Origin: Brachynemurus nebulosus
Lineage: Eukaryota > Arthropoda > Insecta > Neuroptera > Myrmeleontidae
Reading direction: 5' to 3'
DNA length: 64,000 bases
Assembly: GCA_035578155.1 (NCBI GenBank)
Contig: JAPWDM010000024.1
Location: 2,782,501 to 2,846,500, forward strand
The notes beneath the pieces were generated by a model. It worked only from the letters and a program-made list of their open reading frames with translations. It ran no database searches and had not been told where the DNA came from. Every line of letters begins with the position of its first letter. Within the stretch, counting starts at the first letter, position 1. The position numbers and the translations under genes are program-made. Of this stretch, positions 11,783 to 23,132 are shown piece by piece.

Positions 11783-12832
11783 TTGTGCAATAAGTGCGGG
11801 AAATTGCGATTGTCCACGAAAGCGAAGTTGAGCGCACGAACGTAGTGAGTGCGCTCATTCGCTTGAGTGGAGCAATCGACAATCCCGCACGAGTTGCACA
11901 TACTATTTTTTATTACGAATTTCATATACTTTTTTCTATTATTGTCACTAATTTTGACATTTTTATTACTTTTTAAAATAATATTTTTAAGTGTTCGTCT
12001 TTTTTTTCTGAATTAATTATCGTTTAAATTACTTTGTTGGTGGTTTCTATAGAAATAATTATGAAATATTTATTAAATGAAAAATTAAGAGGCGGCTTTG
12101 CGTGTTTTGATTAAATTTTCCGTGTTTTATTGTCAATTTGCGTGTGGAAAGTTACTTTCCAGTGGGCAAACAGCTATTTTGCGTACAGAAATGTGTGCCC
12201 CAAGTTAGTACTTCTCCCGCATGAGTAATAAAAAGTTACTTTCCACACGCAAAAAAGTATGTGGGAAGAACACAGTGTGCAAACAGTTATTTTGTGTACA
12301 GAAATGTGTGCGCCAAGTTAGTACTTCTCCCGCATGTGTAATAGAAAATAATTTTTTATTACTCATGCGGGAGAAGTACTAACTTGGCGCACACATTTTT
12401 GTACGCAAAATAGCTGTTTGACCACTCTTCTATTCCCACATGCTTTTTGCGTGCAGGAAGTATACTTTCCGCACGCAAATTGACAACAAAACATGCAAAA
12501 TTTAATCAAAACACGCAAAGTCGCCTCTTGATTTTTCATCTAATAAATATTTCATAATTATTTCTATAGAAACCACCAACAAAGTAATTTAAACAATATT
12601 TAATTCAGAAAAAAAAAGACAAACACTCAAAAATATTATTTTAAAAAGTAATAAAAATAGTAATAACAATAGAAAAAAGTATGTGAAATTCGTAATAAAA
12701 AATAGTATGTGCAACTTGTGCGGGATCGTCGATTGCCCACTCGAGCGAATGAACGCACTCACTACGATCGTGCACTCAACTTCACTTCGTGGGCAATCGA
12801 CAATTTCCCGCACTTATTGCACAATAAACTAC
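11783..12832. mobile_element. Foldback element with ~430-bp inverted arms
   Basis: The left arm begins TTGTGCAATAAGTGCGGGAA (11783) and runs to about 12215. The right arm is its diverged reverse complement (about 12395 to 12832). The central ~180 bp holds two further copies of a CCAAGTTAGTACTTCTCCC unit plus an inverted one; another copy lies outside the left arm near 11742. No transposase is visible. Short ORFs here come from the palindrome read in two directions. Confidence 0.75.
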
Positions 12833-12843
12833 ATTTTATACTA

Positions 12844-14916
12844 TGGCGCGCCGTTAGTGTTTTTAATCGCAAAACTTTTAAGTATATAATTAAACATCAA
12901 ATTACCTCAAAAAAAATTATAATAAAAATTAGAATAAGAATTTTTATTATTATAAATATAAAAGGAATTAATTAAAATTGTGACTGAATATAAAATTAAT
13001 CTTTTTATACAGAGAAGATAGCCGTCTTTCCCCATTTATTATGATAGTGAATATAATTTTTAATATTTTCAATTATATATGCATATAAAATTAATTTTGT
13101 ATAGTTGGAAGTAATTTTAATTGTTGTAATCTTTATTCAGTTTAATAAAAATGAATGTTAAATTATTTCTACTTTATGTTGTTGGCTGTTATTGTTGTAA
13201 ATTATTATTTTATTAAATATAATGTGAATGATTTTCTATTATAATACAACTAACTTGAAAGTCATTCATTACTGTACCGTGAAAATTAATACAATTAAAA
13301 TTATTGTCACCACGCAAATATAATGTTTATTATTATTTAAAATGCAATTATTTTAGATACAAATTCAATATCATAATAATTATTTAAATAAATATTATTC
13401 AAATATAAAATAAAACATAAATTCTTGTAACATTTGTAGATACAAGAAAATAGTATAATTGAATTATATTTAAAAATAAAATTAGTCAATCCCCCAAAAA
13501 TAACATACTTGTATAATTTAAATTCTATGAATTCTCATTATGTACAAAACTTTATTTCCAGATATTTTTATTATATTATAATTAATTTGACTTACAAGTA
13601 AAGGGCCCGAGGCCGGACCCATCGATTTTGACGAAACTTAGATATGTTGTAGAACACTAAAAAATAAGCGACACGTATTTTTTTTATCGACGGAAAAACG
13701 GTTTGAAGGGGTGAAATCGCCCTCCAAAAATTGGGGTAAAAAATTTAATTTTTTAAATATCTCGAAAACGGTAAGAGATAGAGCAAAACTTTAAATTGGC
13801 AGTAGCGCTCTTTTTTAAAAAGCTATCGATATTGATATTAAATTTATTCAAATTACATCAACAGGGGTGGTTGGGGGTTAAGATTTAGGGGTTAATTTTG
13901 CAAAAAGGGGGTGAAAATTAAACAATATAAAAATTTCGTTTACTGATTTGAAATCTACGTCAAAAAATCTAATTGACCTGTTTTTGCTCAATGTCCTAAT
14001 ATTAAGTCTAGGGGTAGTTAACTAGGGGGTGACTGTGTCGAATAGTCGTACTACTTGGGTAGTTCAAGAAGTTTCTCTTCATGGAAAATGGTTTAAGACA
14101 TTTAGAATAACGTAGAAATGAAATTTCCGATTTCAAAATTCAGTTTGAGCAACATTGGAGAGGGGTGAGTCACCCTCTTAAATTACATACTAGTTAACAT
14201 ACACTCATTTTTGGTTGGTGTTATGAATATCATATGCCACAGCCAACCTCAGCGAAGAACTCGGCGAGGAACCTCAGCCAACCTTGGTGAGAATTTGGAG
14301 GGTCCTTTAGAGATAATTTTAATTCAGAATTATTATTATTTTTATTGATAATATTAATGAAGAAAATATAATTTTGTTTAATGTAATTTTAATTCAGAAA
14401 TAATATAATAATAAAAATTGTTTTATTAAAATTATCAACATAATAGAAAATGGATTATTTAAATTTATTTAGAAAAAAAAAATTGAATAAAGATTTGTTA
14501 CAATAATAAAAAATAAGGTATTTTATATTGTAAAATAATATTTTGCTACAGATTTTTGCTGCTATAGCTAAAAAATGTAGTAAATTTAATTTTTTCTTTC
14601 TTAAATAAAATTGAATTCATATAATGTTTATATATAAACAACTCAAATAAAAATTTTTAAAATAAAATGTTATTTTTTAAAATTTTATTTTACTATTGCT
14701 ATTATAAAATATATTGCAATAAAAGTATCCCAGATCATTTTTTTTTTTAGTATATCATTTTATAATAAAAATATATTTATAATTTTATAAATTAAATTTA
14801 TAAATATATTTATAATTTTCATTATAAAAATTTCTATGATGTTGATTTTTTATTATATATAATTTTTCTGTATTGTTTAATACAATTCGCGTATTAAAAA
14901 CACTAACGGCGCACCA
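12844..14916. mobile_element. AT-rich TIR element, putative TA target
   Basis: TGGYGCGCCGTTAGTGTTTT begins at 12844 and recurs inverted, ending at 14916. Both tips are bordered by TA (12842-12843, 14917-14918). The interior is extremely AT-rich, without coding potential, and contains a single arm of the 3-bp-TSD foldback family (13595-14215). The superfamily is uncertain. Confidence 0.55.
13595..14215. repeat. Single arm of foldback family A
   Basis: Starts CAAGTAAAGGGCCCGAGGCC after TTA and follows the left arms at 25801 and 54371 for about 600 bp, including GGAAAAACGGTTTGAAGGGG and TCGTACTACTTGGGTAGTTC. The second arm is missing, so this is a truncated copy. Confidence 0.8.
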
Positions 14917-14984
14917 TAAACGAATAATTTATAATCAAAGAATCTATTACCTTTTGTTTATTGTATTAATTCCTTATTTACGTC

Positions 14985-15845
14985 ATACAGCATCCCCTTC
15001 CTGGTCTTCCCTACCTAATAAATCCCCGAACCTCGCTGCAAAACCATGGCAGTGGGAGATTCGAGGGCAGGTCCAATGGATGTTCGAGGACCCGCTCTAA
15101 ACGGGGCATGGGCGTTCAAAGGTGTTCATGAACTCCCGGAGAAAGTCGTCTCTTGCGATCGGAGCGTGCGGAGCGTCCCGATAATAACTGCTTTTTGCAT
15201 TGACGCCGCTAACATGTTGACGTGAGATCTACAAGCCGGAATGATGTTAAGATTGCGCACAAAGGAGTTATGCATACCCCCCAGACATCCGATTATAAGT
15301 ACGACCAAGCGGATAGTATAGCCCGGGTACAGTTGTCGCAGTTCATGTATTAGATCTTGATATTTAATCCTTTTTTGCTCCTCCTTTTCGACTATGTTAG
15401 TTTCCGCCGGAGCAGAGACCTCGATAACATACATAGTCTGAGATGTTAAATCTTGGAGCACAACATCAGGCTTATTGGCGTTCAATTGCCTGGTAGTTGC
15501 AACGGGCATATTCCAAAAGATCTTGCACTTTTGGTTGGCAACAAAGGATTCTACTTCCGCAGGATCATAGGGCAAGACTGGTGTTTTGTCAACTTCGTAA
15601 TGATGACGAAGATAAAAGTAGAGCACACGCAACGCTGCATTATGGCGATGGATATAGGTGGATTTAGCATAATAAGAACAACCTGAAGTCAGGTGCATTA
15701 AGGTTTCCGGGTATGCTTTGCATGCCCGACACGAGGTACTCGAAACCCCTTTATTACCCATCACATATTTTTGGTGTGTTAAAGTGTTCCACACTCCATC
15801 TTGAGCTGCCATGATAAAGCCCTCCGTTTCCGATTTAAGTCCATT
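14985..15845 (-). mobile_element. 5'-truncated non-LTR retrotransposon with REL endonuclease
   Basis: The 3' part of a non-LTR element of the restriction-like-endonuclease group, with its ORF at 15126-15840 and a short 3' UTR to about 14985. The frame stays open leftward in the protein (NGLKSETEGFIMAAQDGV) right up to an (ATT)n tract at 15846, where the next non-LTR fragment begins. The element is therefore cut exactly at a TAA/ATT microsatellite. Elements of the R4/Dong type are known to insert into TAA repeats; assignment to that clade is inference. Confidence 0.65.
15126..15840 (-). CDS. C-terminal domain of non-LTR ORF: Zn knuckle plus REL endonuclease
   Basis: About 238 codons, open and uninterrupted, but lacking the reverse transcriptase that should precede it. 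Visible motifs: ETEGFIMAAQ, then CRACKAYPETLMHLTSGC (Cys/His finger), YIHRHN, KIFWNMPV, NKPDVVLQDL (PD of a PD-(D/E)xK-type nuclease), YVIEVSAPAETN and EQKRIKYQDL, with stop at 15126. In R2-like enzymes this region cuts the target DNA to prime reverse transcription. Truncation of the RT makes this copy inactive. Confidence 0.72.
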
Positions 15846-16935
15846 AGCTTTATTATTATTATTATTATTATTTTTTATTTTTTTTTTTTTTTAGTTAAAA
15901 ATTGGGGTACTGTTGCCGATGGATGGCGCGGCCAGCAGCACCCGGCGCCGCCAGACACGATAAAATAAAAAACAACACGTAAAGACAGGGACACATAAAT
16001 GCTATAGACAACGGACAAACATACACAAGTAAAATCCAGCGATGAGCCCTGCCATCCCAGGGCTTAAAAGGAGCGGACAGTCCTTGGTGACGGTACGATA
16101 AGTACTAGACAGAGCGTCCGGTCACCAAGGCCTGAAGACCATCGCTGCGACTCCCCCCGAGGCGGAAAGGGCCTCAGGGTGGAGGAACCTGACTAGAAAC
16201 ACACAAATATCACAGCAATTATCACAATAAAAGATCACAGATGATACTTATTACGTCACTGGGGAGCCACAGGCCCACCAGTGACGCAATAAGGAGTTAA
16301 AACAATACCGCTGTAGAGCCATAACAATAGGCCTACAGCGGCATAACAAAATATCACAGATAAAAACAACAATTGATGTGCCACCTAGGGTGTAAAAGGC
16401 GTTCGGTGGCACATCGATATAAAACAATAACGAAAAACAAATAACAAGGTATAAATAACGAAGTACCACTAAGGGTGTAAAAGGCCCTTAGTGGCATAAC
16501 GACAATACTAAAAGTACCCTGCCAGACCAGCTGGAACAGGGTATAGGTAATAAATAAATAAATTAAGACACACACACAAAAGCATTTTAACACAGAAATT
16601 TAAAATAGACTGAAATTAAAACACTATCGGGGGAGATAAAAAGAGACGACTTTGATAAAATATGAGATGTAATGCCCCTACAGTCTCTGAAGAAGATGCG
16701 AATTTCGGTGAAATTCAAGCATCTTTCTTTTAGAGACAGCATTATAACTTAATGAGTCGGCTACATTATTCGGGAGCTACAACCTCTGGGGCAATGGGTC
16801 AAAGGTCACACATTCCTCAACTATATGCCTCACGGTTAGCGCCGTCCCGCAGGCGGCGCACCTTGGCTGATCCTCACCGGCGAGAAGATGATGATGTGTT
16901 AACGCCATTATTATTATTACTATTATTATTATTAT
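15846..16935 (-). mobile_element. 5'-truncated copy (A) of the I-group element
   Basis: Minus-strand copy of the last ~160 nt of ORF2 plus the complete 3' UTR, ending in (TAA)n (15846-15860 as ATT). It is colinear with 17146-18215 of the larger copy at high identity. On its 5' side it stops at TTAACGCC (16904), followed directly by another ATT tract (16906-16936). Confidence 0.85.
16045..16545 (-). repeat. Chain of eight hairpins in 3' UTR, copy A
   Basis: Successive inverted repeats: 16045-16064 (AGCCCTG/CAGGGCT), 16082-16130 (CCTTGGTGAC/GTCACCAAGG), 16151-16184 (CTCC.CCC.GAGGC/GCCTC.GGG.GGAG), 16254-16286 (CGTCACTGG/CCAGTGACG), 16308-16341 (CCGCTGTAG/CTACAGCGG), 16374-16417 (GATGTGCCACC/GGTGGCACATC), about 16465-16497 (CCACTAAGGG/CCCTTAGTGG) and about 16514-16541 (ACCCTG/CAGGGT with an inner CCAG/CTGG). 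Two stems share a loop TGTAAAAGGC. Because stems read the same on both strands, the minus-strand transcript can form them. Confidence 0.85.
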
Positions 16936-16936
16936 T

Positions 16937-17145
16937 ATACTTTTACGCCAACCTGGCGCTCACTACTCAGTAGGACAGTACTGGCTAACATTCACCTATA
17001 CCGGCATTATGCAAGGTATTAGGCTCTGTGGAAGGGTAATGTGCCAAACCAATCCGTAAAAGTACCGTAGTACATTCACGGACGGGTTTGTCACATCACT
17101 CCTTATATTGTTGTTGTTGTTGTTGCTTGAAACGTTGTTGTCGTT
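16937..17145. other. Spacer between two non-LTR 3' ends
   Basis: About 210 bp of GC-richer sequence (ACTTTTACGCCAACCTGGCG to a GTT repeat near 17110) between two (ATT)n tracts. It matches neither adjoining element and may be a piece of another retroelement. Confidence 0.4.
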
Positions 17146-17361
17146 ATTATTATTATTATTATTATTTTTTTTTTCTTTTTTTTGATTAAAATTGGGGTAC
17201 TGCTGCCCGTGGATGGCGCGGTCAGCAGCACCCGGCGACATCGCCTACTAAGGGCATGCGCCGCCAAACACGGTAAAAAAATAAAAACAACAAGTAAAGA
17301 CAGGAACACATAAATGCTATAGACAACGGACAAACATACACAAATAAAATCCAGCGATGAG

Positions 17362-17866
17362 CCCTGCCATCCCAGGGCTTAAAAGAAGCGGACAGTCCTT
17401 GGTGACGGTACGATAAGTACTAGACAGAGCGTCCAGTCACCAAGACCTGAAGACCATCGCTGCGACTCCCCCCGGGGTGTAAAGTGCCCCGGAGTGGAGG
17501 AACCCGACTAGAAACACACAAATGACTAGGAAAAAAATCTCACTAAAAAAATCACAGATAAAACGTCACAAATATTACGTCACTGGGGAGCCACAGGCGC
17601 ACCAGTAACGCAATAAGGGGTTAAAACAATACCGCTGTAAGGCCATAACAACAGGCCTACAGCGGCATAACAAAATATCACAGATAGTAAAAAACAAATG
17701 ATGTACCACTTCGGGTGTAAAGAGTCCTCGGTGGTACATCGTTAAAAAGAAATAACAACAACAAAACAACATGTATAAATAACAACAGTACCACTAAGGG
17801 TGTAAAAGGCCCTTAGTGGCATAACGAAAGACTAAAAGTACCCTGCCGGACCAGCTGGAACAGGGT
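17362..17866 (-). repeat. Chain of hairpins in 3' UTR, copy B
   Basis: Same order of hairpins as copy A. Two stems differ by paired substitutions: GATGTACCAC/GTGGTACATC here against GATGTGCCAC/GTGGCACATC, and GGGG/CCCC (near 17474-17490) against GAGG/CCTC. One stem (CGTCACTGG/CCAGTAACG) has an uncompensated change. Loops with TGTAAAGTG and TGTAAAAGG recur. Confidence 0.85.
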
Positions 17867-17989
17867 ATTGTTAATAAATAAGACAACACAAAATATTTTT
17901 TAACACATAAAATAAAAACGAGACTGTACTTAAAATTCTATCGGGGGAGATAAAATGAGACGACTTGTAAAATCTGAGATGGTATGCCC

Positions 17990-20900
17990 CTAAAGTCTCT
18001 GAAGAAGATGCGAATTTCGGAGAAATTCAAGCATCTTTCTTTCAGAGACAGCATTATAAGCTAAAGCCTCGGCTACAGTATCTGTGAGCTGCAACCTCTG
18101 GCGCAATGGCTCAAAGGTTACACATTCCTCAACTATATGCCTCACGGCCAGCGCCATTCCGCAGGCGGCGCACCTTGGCTGATCCTCACCGGCGAGAAGA
18201 TCACGATGTGTTAACGCCGTGTGGCCTAAGCGTAAACGCGTCAGGGCCACACTCTCTCGCCGGCTCAGATTTACAGGTGTCGGAGTTCTTCGGACCTCAG
18301 GTTTCACCTGTCTGAGCTTAGCCGTGAGGTTGTTCCACTCACGTTGCCATTTCTGATCGATCGCGGATCTAATGCACACTCTCAGATCCTCTGGGCATAT
18401 AGCAATGTCCTGTGGCTCACTGACTTCGGCTGCATGACGTGCTGCCTGGTCGGCGAGTTCATTGCCAGGTATCCCCACATGTCCGGGTATCCAGAAGAAG
18501 GTGATAGACTTCTGGCGGAGCATGTAGAGATACGTCAGGATGTTCTGCACCAGTGGATCGATGGTATGAGAGCGGCAGATCGCTTGCAACGCGCTCAATG
18601 AGTCGGAACAAATGAGGAATGCGCTATCTTCGTGTTTGACAGAATCGCAGGGCTTGCAAAATCATAAATAATTCTGCAGTATACACAGTGGCCTGGGGAG
18701 GAAGTGACCAAGCGTGAGGATCGTCACGAATGACGATGGCACTTCCCACACCCGTATCTGTTTTGGAACCATCTGTGTATATGCAGAGAGAGTCAAGTTC
18801 GTTAATGATCTCATAAAAGCGGGATCGGTATTCGAATGAACTGGTCTTCTGCTTGTTGAGACCAGTCAGGTCGAAACGACACCTTACTTTAGGGATCAGC
18901 CAAGGAGGTACTTCCATAGGACGTTTGGGAAGTACCTTGGCGAACTGTAAGTGCAGACCCTCTAATAACTCCTGCATTCGAACGGCCACTGCTCAACTTA
19001 TGGTGGGACGTCGACCATAGAGCCCCTGTAAACGGTATCTGAATAGAGTCGGGTGATTGATATGCGTAGGTGTTGCATACACCCCCGCTGCATAATTGAG
19101 TAAGAGACGCTCACGTCTCAATCGCAGCGGAGGAAGACCCGACTCTACGCAGAGGCTCATAGAAGGGCTCGTTCGAAATGCTCCCGTAGCCAGTCGTATG
19201 TCTGCATGGTGAACAGGATCTAGGAGTAGAAGCGCAGACGCCCAGGCGGAGGAGTAAGCAATGCTACCGTAATCAATCCTAGTCAGAACTAGCGATTGAT
19301 ACAGGCGAAGCAACGACTCCCGGCCCGCACCCCACGATGCACCAGCCAAGCACTTAAACATGTTTATTGTCCTGCGACAACTCGCAGCTAAGGCTTGGAG
19401 GTGTGGACGCCACGTTAGTTGTTTATCAAAAATGAGTCCTAGAAACCTGACGCTATCGACGCACTGAAGGTTGGATTCTTTCAGTGTGAGAACAGGATCC
19501 AGATGTGCGCTGCGCTTTCTGCAGAAGTGTACCACCTATGCTTTTTGTGGTGAGAATCGAAAACCAAAAGCTTCTGCAGAAGTCACCACTTTGTTGATGC
19601 ATTGTTGCAGTCCGAAAGGAACGGTCAGTCAGAAAACTTTTTACGAACTGAGGGAGGTTTCCTCTTAAACCCCAGTCGTGCAGCTTCTTGAGAATGCCAT
19701 ACCTCCAGGTCGTATCATAAGCTTTCTCCAAATCGAAAAACACGGCCACAAGGTGTTTTCATTGGCGAAAGGCATCTTGAATAGCATTCTCGAGGCGAAC
19801 AAGGTGGTCCGTAGTCGAATGGTATTGGCGGAACCCACATTGATGTTTAGGTATAAGGTTGTGGGATTCCAGCCACCAGACGAGACGGTTGTTCACCATT
19901 TTTTCTAATACCTTGCTGAAACAGCAAGTCAAGGATATTGGACGGTAGCTAGATAGTTGCGATGAATCTTTACTCTCTTTCAGCAGCGGAATGATGGTAG
20001 CTTCTCGCCACTGCGGAGGGTAAACGCCTTGCCTAAAAATTTCGTTGTAAAGATCCAGTAACCTACACTTACCAGGATAAGGTAGGTTCCAGATCCTGGC
20101 GTAGGGGATCTCATCTGTTCCAGGGGATGTGTCCCCAGATCCCTGAAGCGCCTCCAGTAATTCTTGCATAGAAAACGGTTGGTTATACTGGAGGGATGCA
20201 TCAGAGAAAAAATCAAGATCGTTTTATTCGTGTTCGATCTTGATCCGCAGGAACTCGGGGTCATAATTCTGGGAGCCACTGATGCGCTCAAAGTGCTTAG
20301 CTAAGCAATTAGCTATTTCTGCGCGTTTAGTGATGTTACGACCGTCGACGATGAGAAGGGAGGGCATTGGTGAACGGGAGGATTTCCCAGTAATGGCCCT
20401 CACTCTTCTCTATACCTCTGAGGTGGTGGTGGAGGTATTAATGGCCGAAACATATTGCTCCCATGATAGCCTCTTCTGTTCTTTTATTGTTCTCTTACAG
20501 CATGCTTGAGCACGCTTGTAGGCTATCACATTTTCCTGCGTAGGGCGACGTCTGAGTTCGTTGTACGTCCGCTTTTTCTCTGCAACTGCTACACTCACGA
20601 CTTCATTCCACCATGGTACTTGTCGTTTAGGTGGATTGTTGAAGAGTTTGGAATACTCTTGTATGCTGCTTCAATGACACTGGAGGACATTTGCTCCACA
20701 TCATCTTCTACGTCTCCAGTCAGCTCGGGTGTACGGAATGAATCGTTGTACATGTCCCAGTCAGCTTGACGGAGACGCCATCTCGGCGAAGACGAAGATG
20801 GAGTCATCGGCGTGGTACTATTTAAAATAATAGGAATATGATCACTCCCGTATGAGTGTGACGCCAGCGTCCATTCATAACGGTGTGCCATGACCGGTGA

Positions 20901-21463
20901 GCCAAGTGATAAGTCGATAGCCGACAGCTCACCGGTTCTTGCGTTAATAAAAGTACTTTCGCAGGAATTCAACAATACCGTTTCAGACTCATCTAGAAAA
21001 CGTTCGATGAGTCTTCCACGGGCGTCTCTTGTGCCACAGCCCAACATAGGACTGTGCGCATTAAAATCTCCTAGTAACAAGTACGGACGTTGTAACTGTA
21101 ATGTAAGCTCGGTCAAATCTTCGACGTTCCAGTCGAAATCTGGTAAATAGACCGAACATACTGTGAATTGTGGCGGTTTTAAGAATTGTACTGGTATAGC
21201 TTGTGGGGGGGGTGTTTAAAGGGTGGTCCCGGAAAGGGACGCCATCTCTGATGATGATGGCAACCCCCCCCCCCCCCCCTCGCCCTGATGTCTGGCTGTA
21301 TGTCGTGCCGGTGGACTTGATGATATTTGATGTTAAATTGTTCCGCCGGTTTTAAATGTGTCTCTTGTAAGCACACGCACATAGCCGTGTGCTCAGCCAG
21401 AAGCATCTGCAATTCACTGTAATGGTGCTTAACACCATCACAGTTCCACTGAAAGATAGCCAT
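17990..21463 (-). pseudogene. ORF2: APE endonuclease, reverse transcriptase, RNase H; disrupted
   Basis: Starts ATG at 21463 (MAIFQWNCDGVKHHYSEL), 39 nt after the ORF1 stop. Endonuclease motifs: NCDG, LQETHLK, LLLGDFNAHSP and GSDHIPI (20.85-21.46 kb). Linker with VPWWNEVV. RT: QCGFRQYHSTTDHLVRLE and FFDLEKAYDTTW (motif A, near 19720), then a jump at about 19611 from SFLTDRSFR to LQQCINKVVTSAEAFGFRFS. The GxPQGS and Y/F-x-DD region between them is absent, so polymerase activity is impossible. RNase H: LCIYTDGSKTDTGVGSAIVI, TAELFMILQAL and FWIPGHVGIPGNELADQA. C-terminal finger: RCAACG...RHIVEEC. Frameshifts lie at a 16-C run (21264-21279), near 20640 and near 19611; internal stops at about 20225, 20410, 18990 and 18620. 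Confidence 0.85.
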
Positions 21464-21501
21464 TCTTGTTACTACTGAGGGTTGCTCCCTAGGAAGTGTG
21501 G

Positions 21502-23132
21502 CTACTTCCTAGGTTTCTCTTTTGGCCAGCTTTTCTTTTTTTTAGTCACACGCACCTCGGCGTCCGAGTTATCGGACTCAGTGGCCGAGGTGTTTGTATA
21601 TGCGTCGGACGTCGGGCGTTTGATACCCGTCCATGCCGACGCAGTCGACATATCCGAGTCGCTCATGTTTATAGTTAAGCGACTCGGGAGAGGGAGGACC
21701 GAACGTTGTGGTGTGCCCGATCGGGACGACTCCGCAGATGTTGGTTGCGGAGTCGCCAAAGGTGTTGGGGGCGGAATAAACTCCTCCTCCGGTTTGGAGG
21801 TGGTTGGACCCTTTTGTGGGGATTTTGTTTTGACCACCTCCTTCTCCCCCTCATTGTGACGCCTTCTCTGCGGCGATTTTCGCGGGGACTTCTTTGGCGA
21901 TGTACTCTTTTTCGGAGAGGCCGTCACAGTTCTTATGACTGGTCCCTGAGGGGTGGTTTTTATCACCCTTTTGGTCTCAGGGATTCTGGCTGACGCAGCG
22001 GTTGGAGCGGTTTCTACACCTGCTGAGCGCATGAGGCTCTCTTGCATTTGTTGCATAGTTACTTGGATCTGCCTCATCGCTTCCTTAATCTCACGTATTT
22101 CGTTCGTTTTTTCAACCGCTGTAGGGACAGGGGCTGCAGCAGCGAGTGCATAGCCATCCAAGGCGGAACGGAGAGGCATGTTGCCCAGTAGTTTTCGCCT
22201 TGCCTCTGGGTATATAAGTTTTTCCAGGGCTCTCAGCTCTTGGATGGCCGACTCTTGCTTAAATATGGGGCAATTTCTCGACTTCGCTGAGTGATTGCCC
22301 CCGCAGTTAACACACTTTATTGGCTCTTCACACGGTCTTCCCTCGTGTAACGGCCTTCCGCAAACGCAAATCTGCTGCTCATTTCTGAGATACATGTCCA
22401 TATTTCTGGCACCTGTAACAGCGCACTGGTGCCGGAATATATGGACGAACGTCGATTTTTTCAAAGAGGCCCAAGACCACTTCCTTTGGCAATGTGGTCT
22501 TGTTAAAGATCAACAAAATAAGGGGGGAATTCGGATATTTGTTCCCCCTATTAAATTTAAGCCTCTTTGCTTCTGAAACCCCTTGTGGAGACATCTCCGA
22601 CACTATCTCTTCAAGGGAACAGTACGTAAGTGAAGGGTGCATTATAACACCACGGGAGTAATTTAGTACCCCATGAGGCGACACCTCCACCGCGCACTGT
22701 CCTAGGTTTTTAAGATTCATTATTTTTTAGACTGTGTCGATGAGAATGCCTCCACGAGCAACCCTTTGCCCGACAGTTTGGCATTCTTGACATGGACAAT
22801 ATCCTTTTTTACTATCTTTGCCAACTGGAAGGGACTCATTTTACTGAAGTCACCTTCCGTTGGTTTCACAATGATGAATTTAATAAAACTTTCTTCCACT
22901 CTTGGGGCATCAAATGGCATTTGACGCCCACGACGATTCCCTTTTTTGGGGGGAGGGTTACCCCTTTTGTTGCTTGTACTCGCTCCGCTGGTTTGCAGTG
23001 CGGGCACAGCCAACGAGGTAGCGGGGCTAGCCTCGCTACCATTGCTCGCACCAGTTGACGGCGGTGGAGCTTGGTTCGCGTCCGTGTTTTTGGGCCTGAA
23101 CTCGCCCGTATTTAAATTTTTTTGTCTTCCAT
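21502..23132 (-). pseudogene. ORF1 (Gag-like nucleic-acid-binding protein), frameshifted
   Basis: ATG at 23132 reads MEDKK, then runs out of frame in a 7-base A-run (T-run on plus, 23117-23123). The following frame carries a low-complexity N-terminus, PTEGDFSKMSPFQLAKIV and KLSGKGLLVEAFSS. A second break is in the 6-base run at 22723-22728 and a third near 22385, inside the Cys knuckles (CYRCQKYGHVS, then CVCGRPLHEGRPC and CVNCGGNHSAKSRNC). The C-terminal half is rich in S/P/K/T and ends in a basic KKKKSWPKEKPRK. ORF1 proteins of this group bind the element RNA and package it with ORF2. Confidence 0.8.

Noticed and set aside
11488..11925. 145-codon minus-strand ORF
   Set aside because: Overlaps the palindrome and foldback arm; the sequence is mirrored by other frames in the opposite arm.
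21706..21993. 95-codon plus-strand ORF
   Set aside because: Antisense shadow of ORF1 of the non-LTR element.
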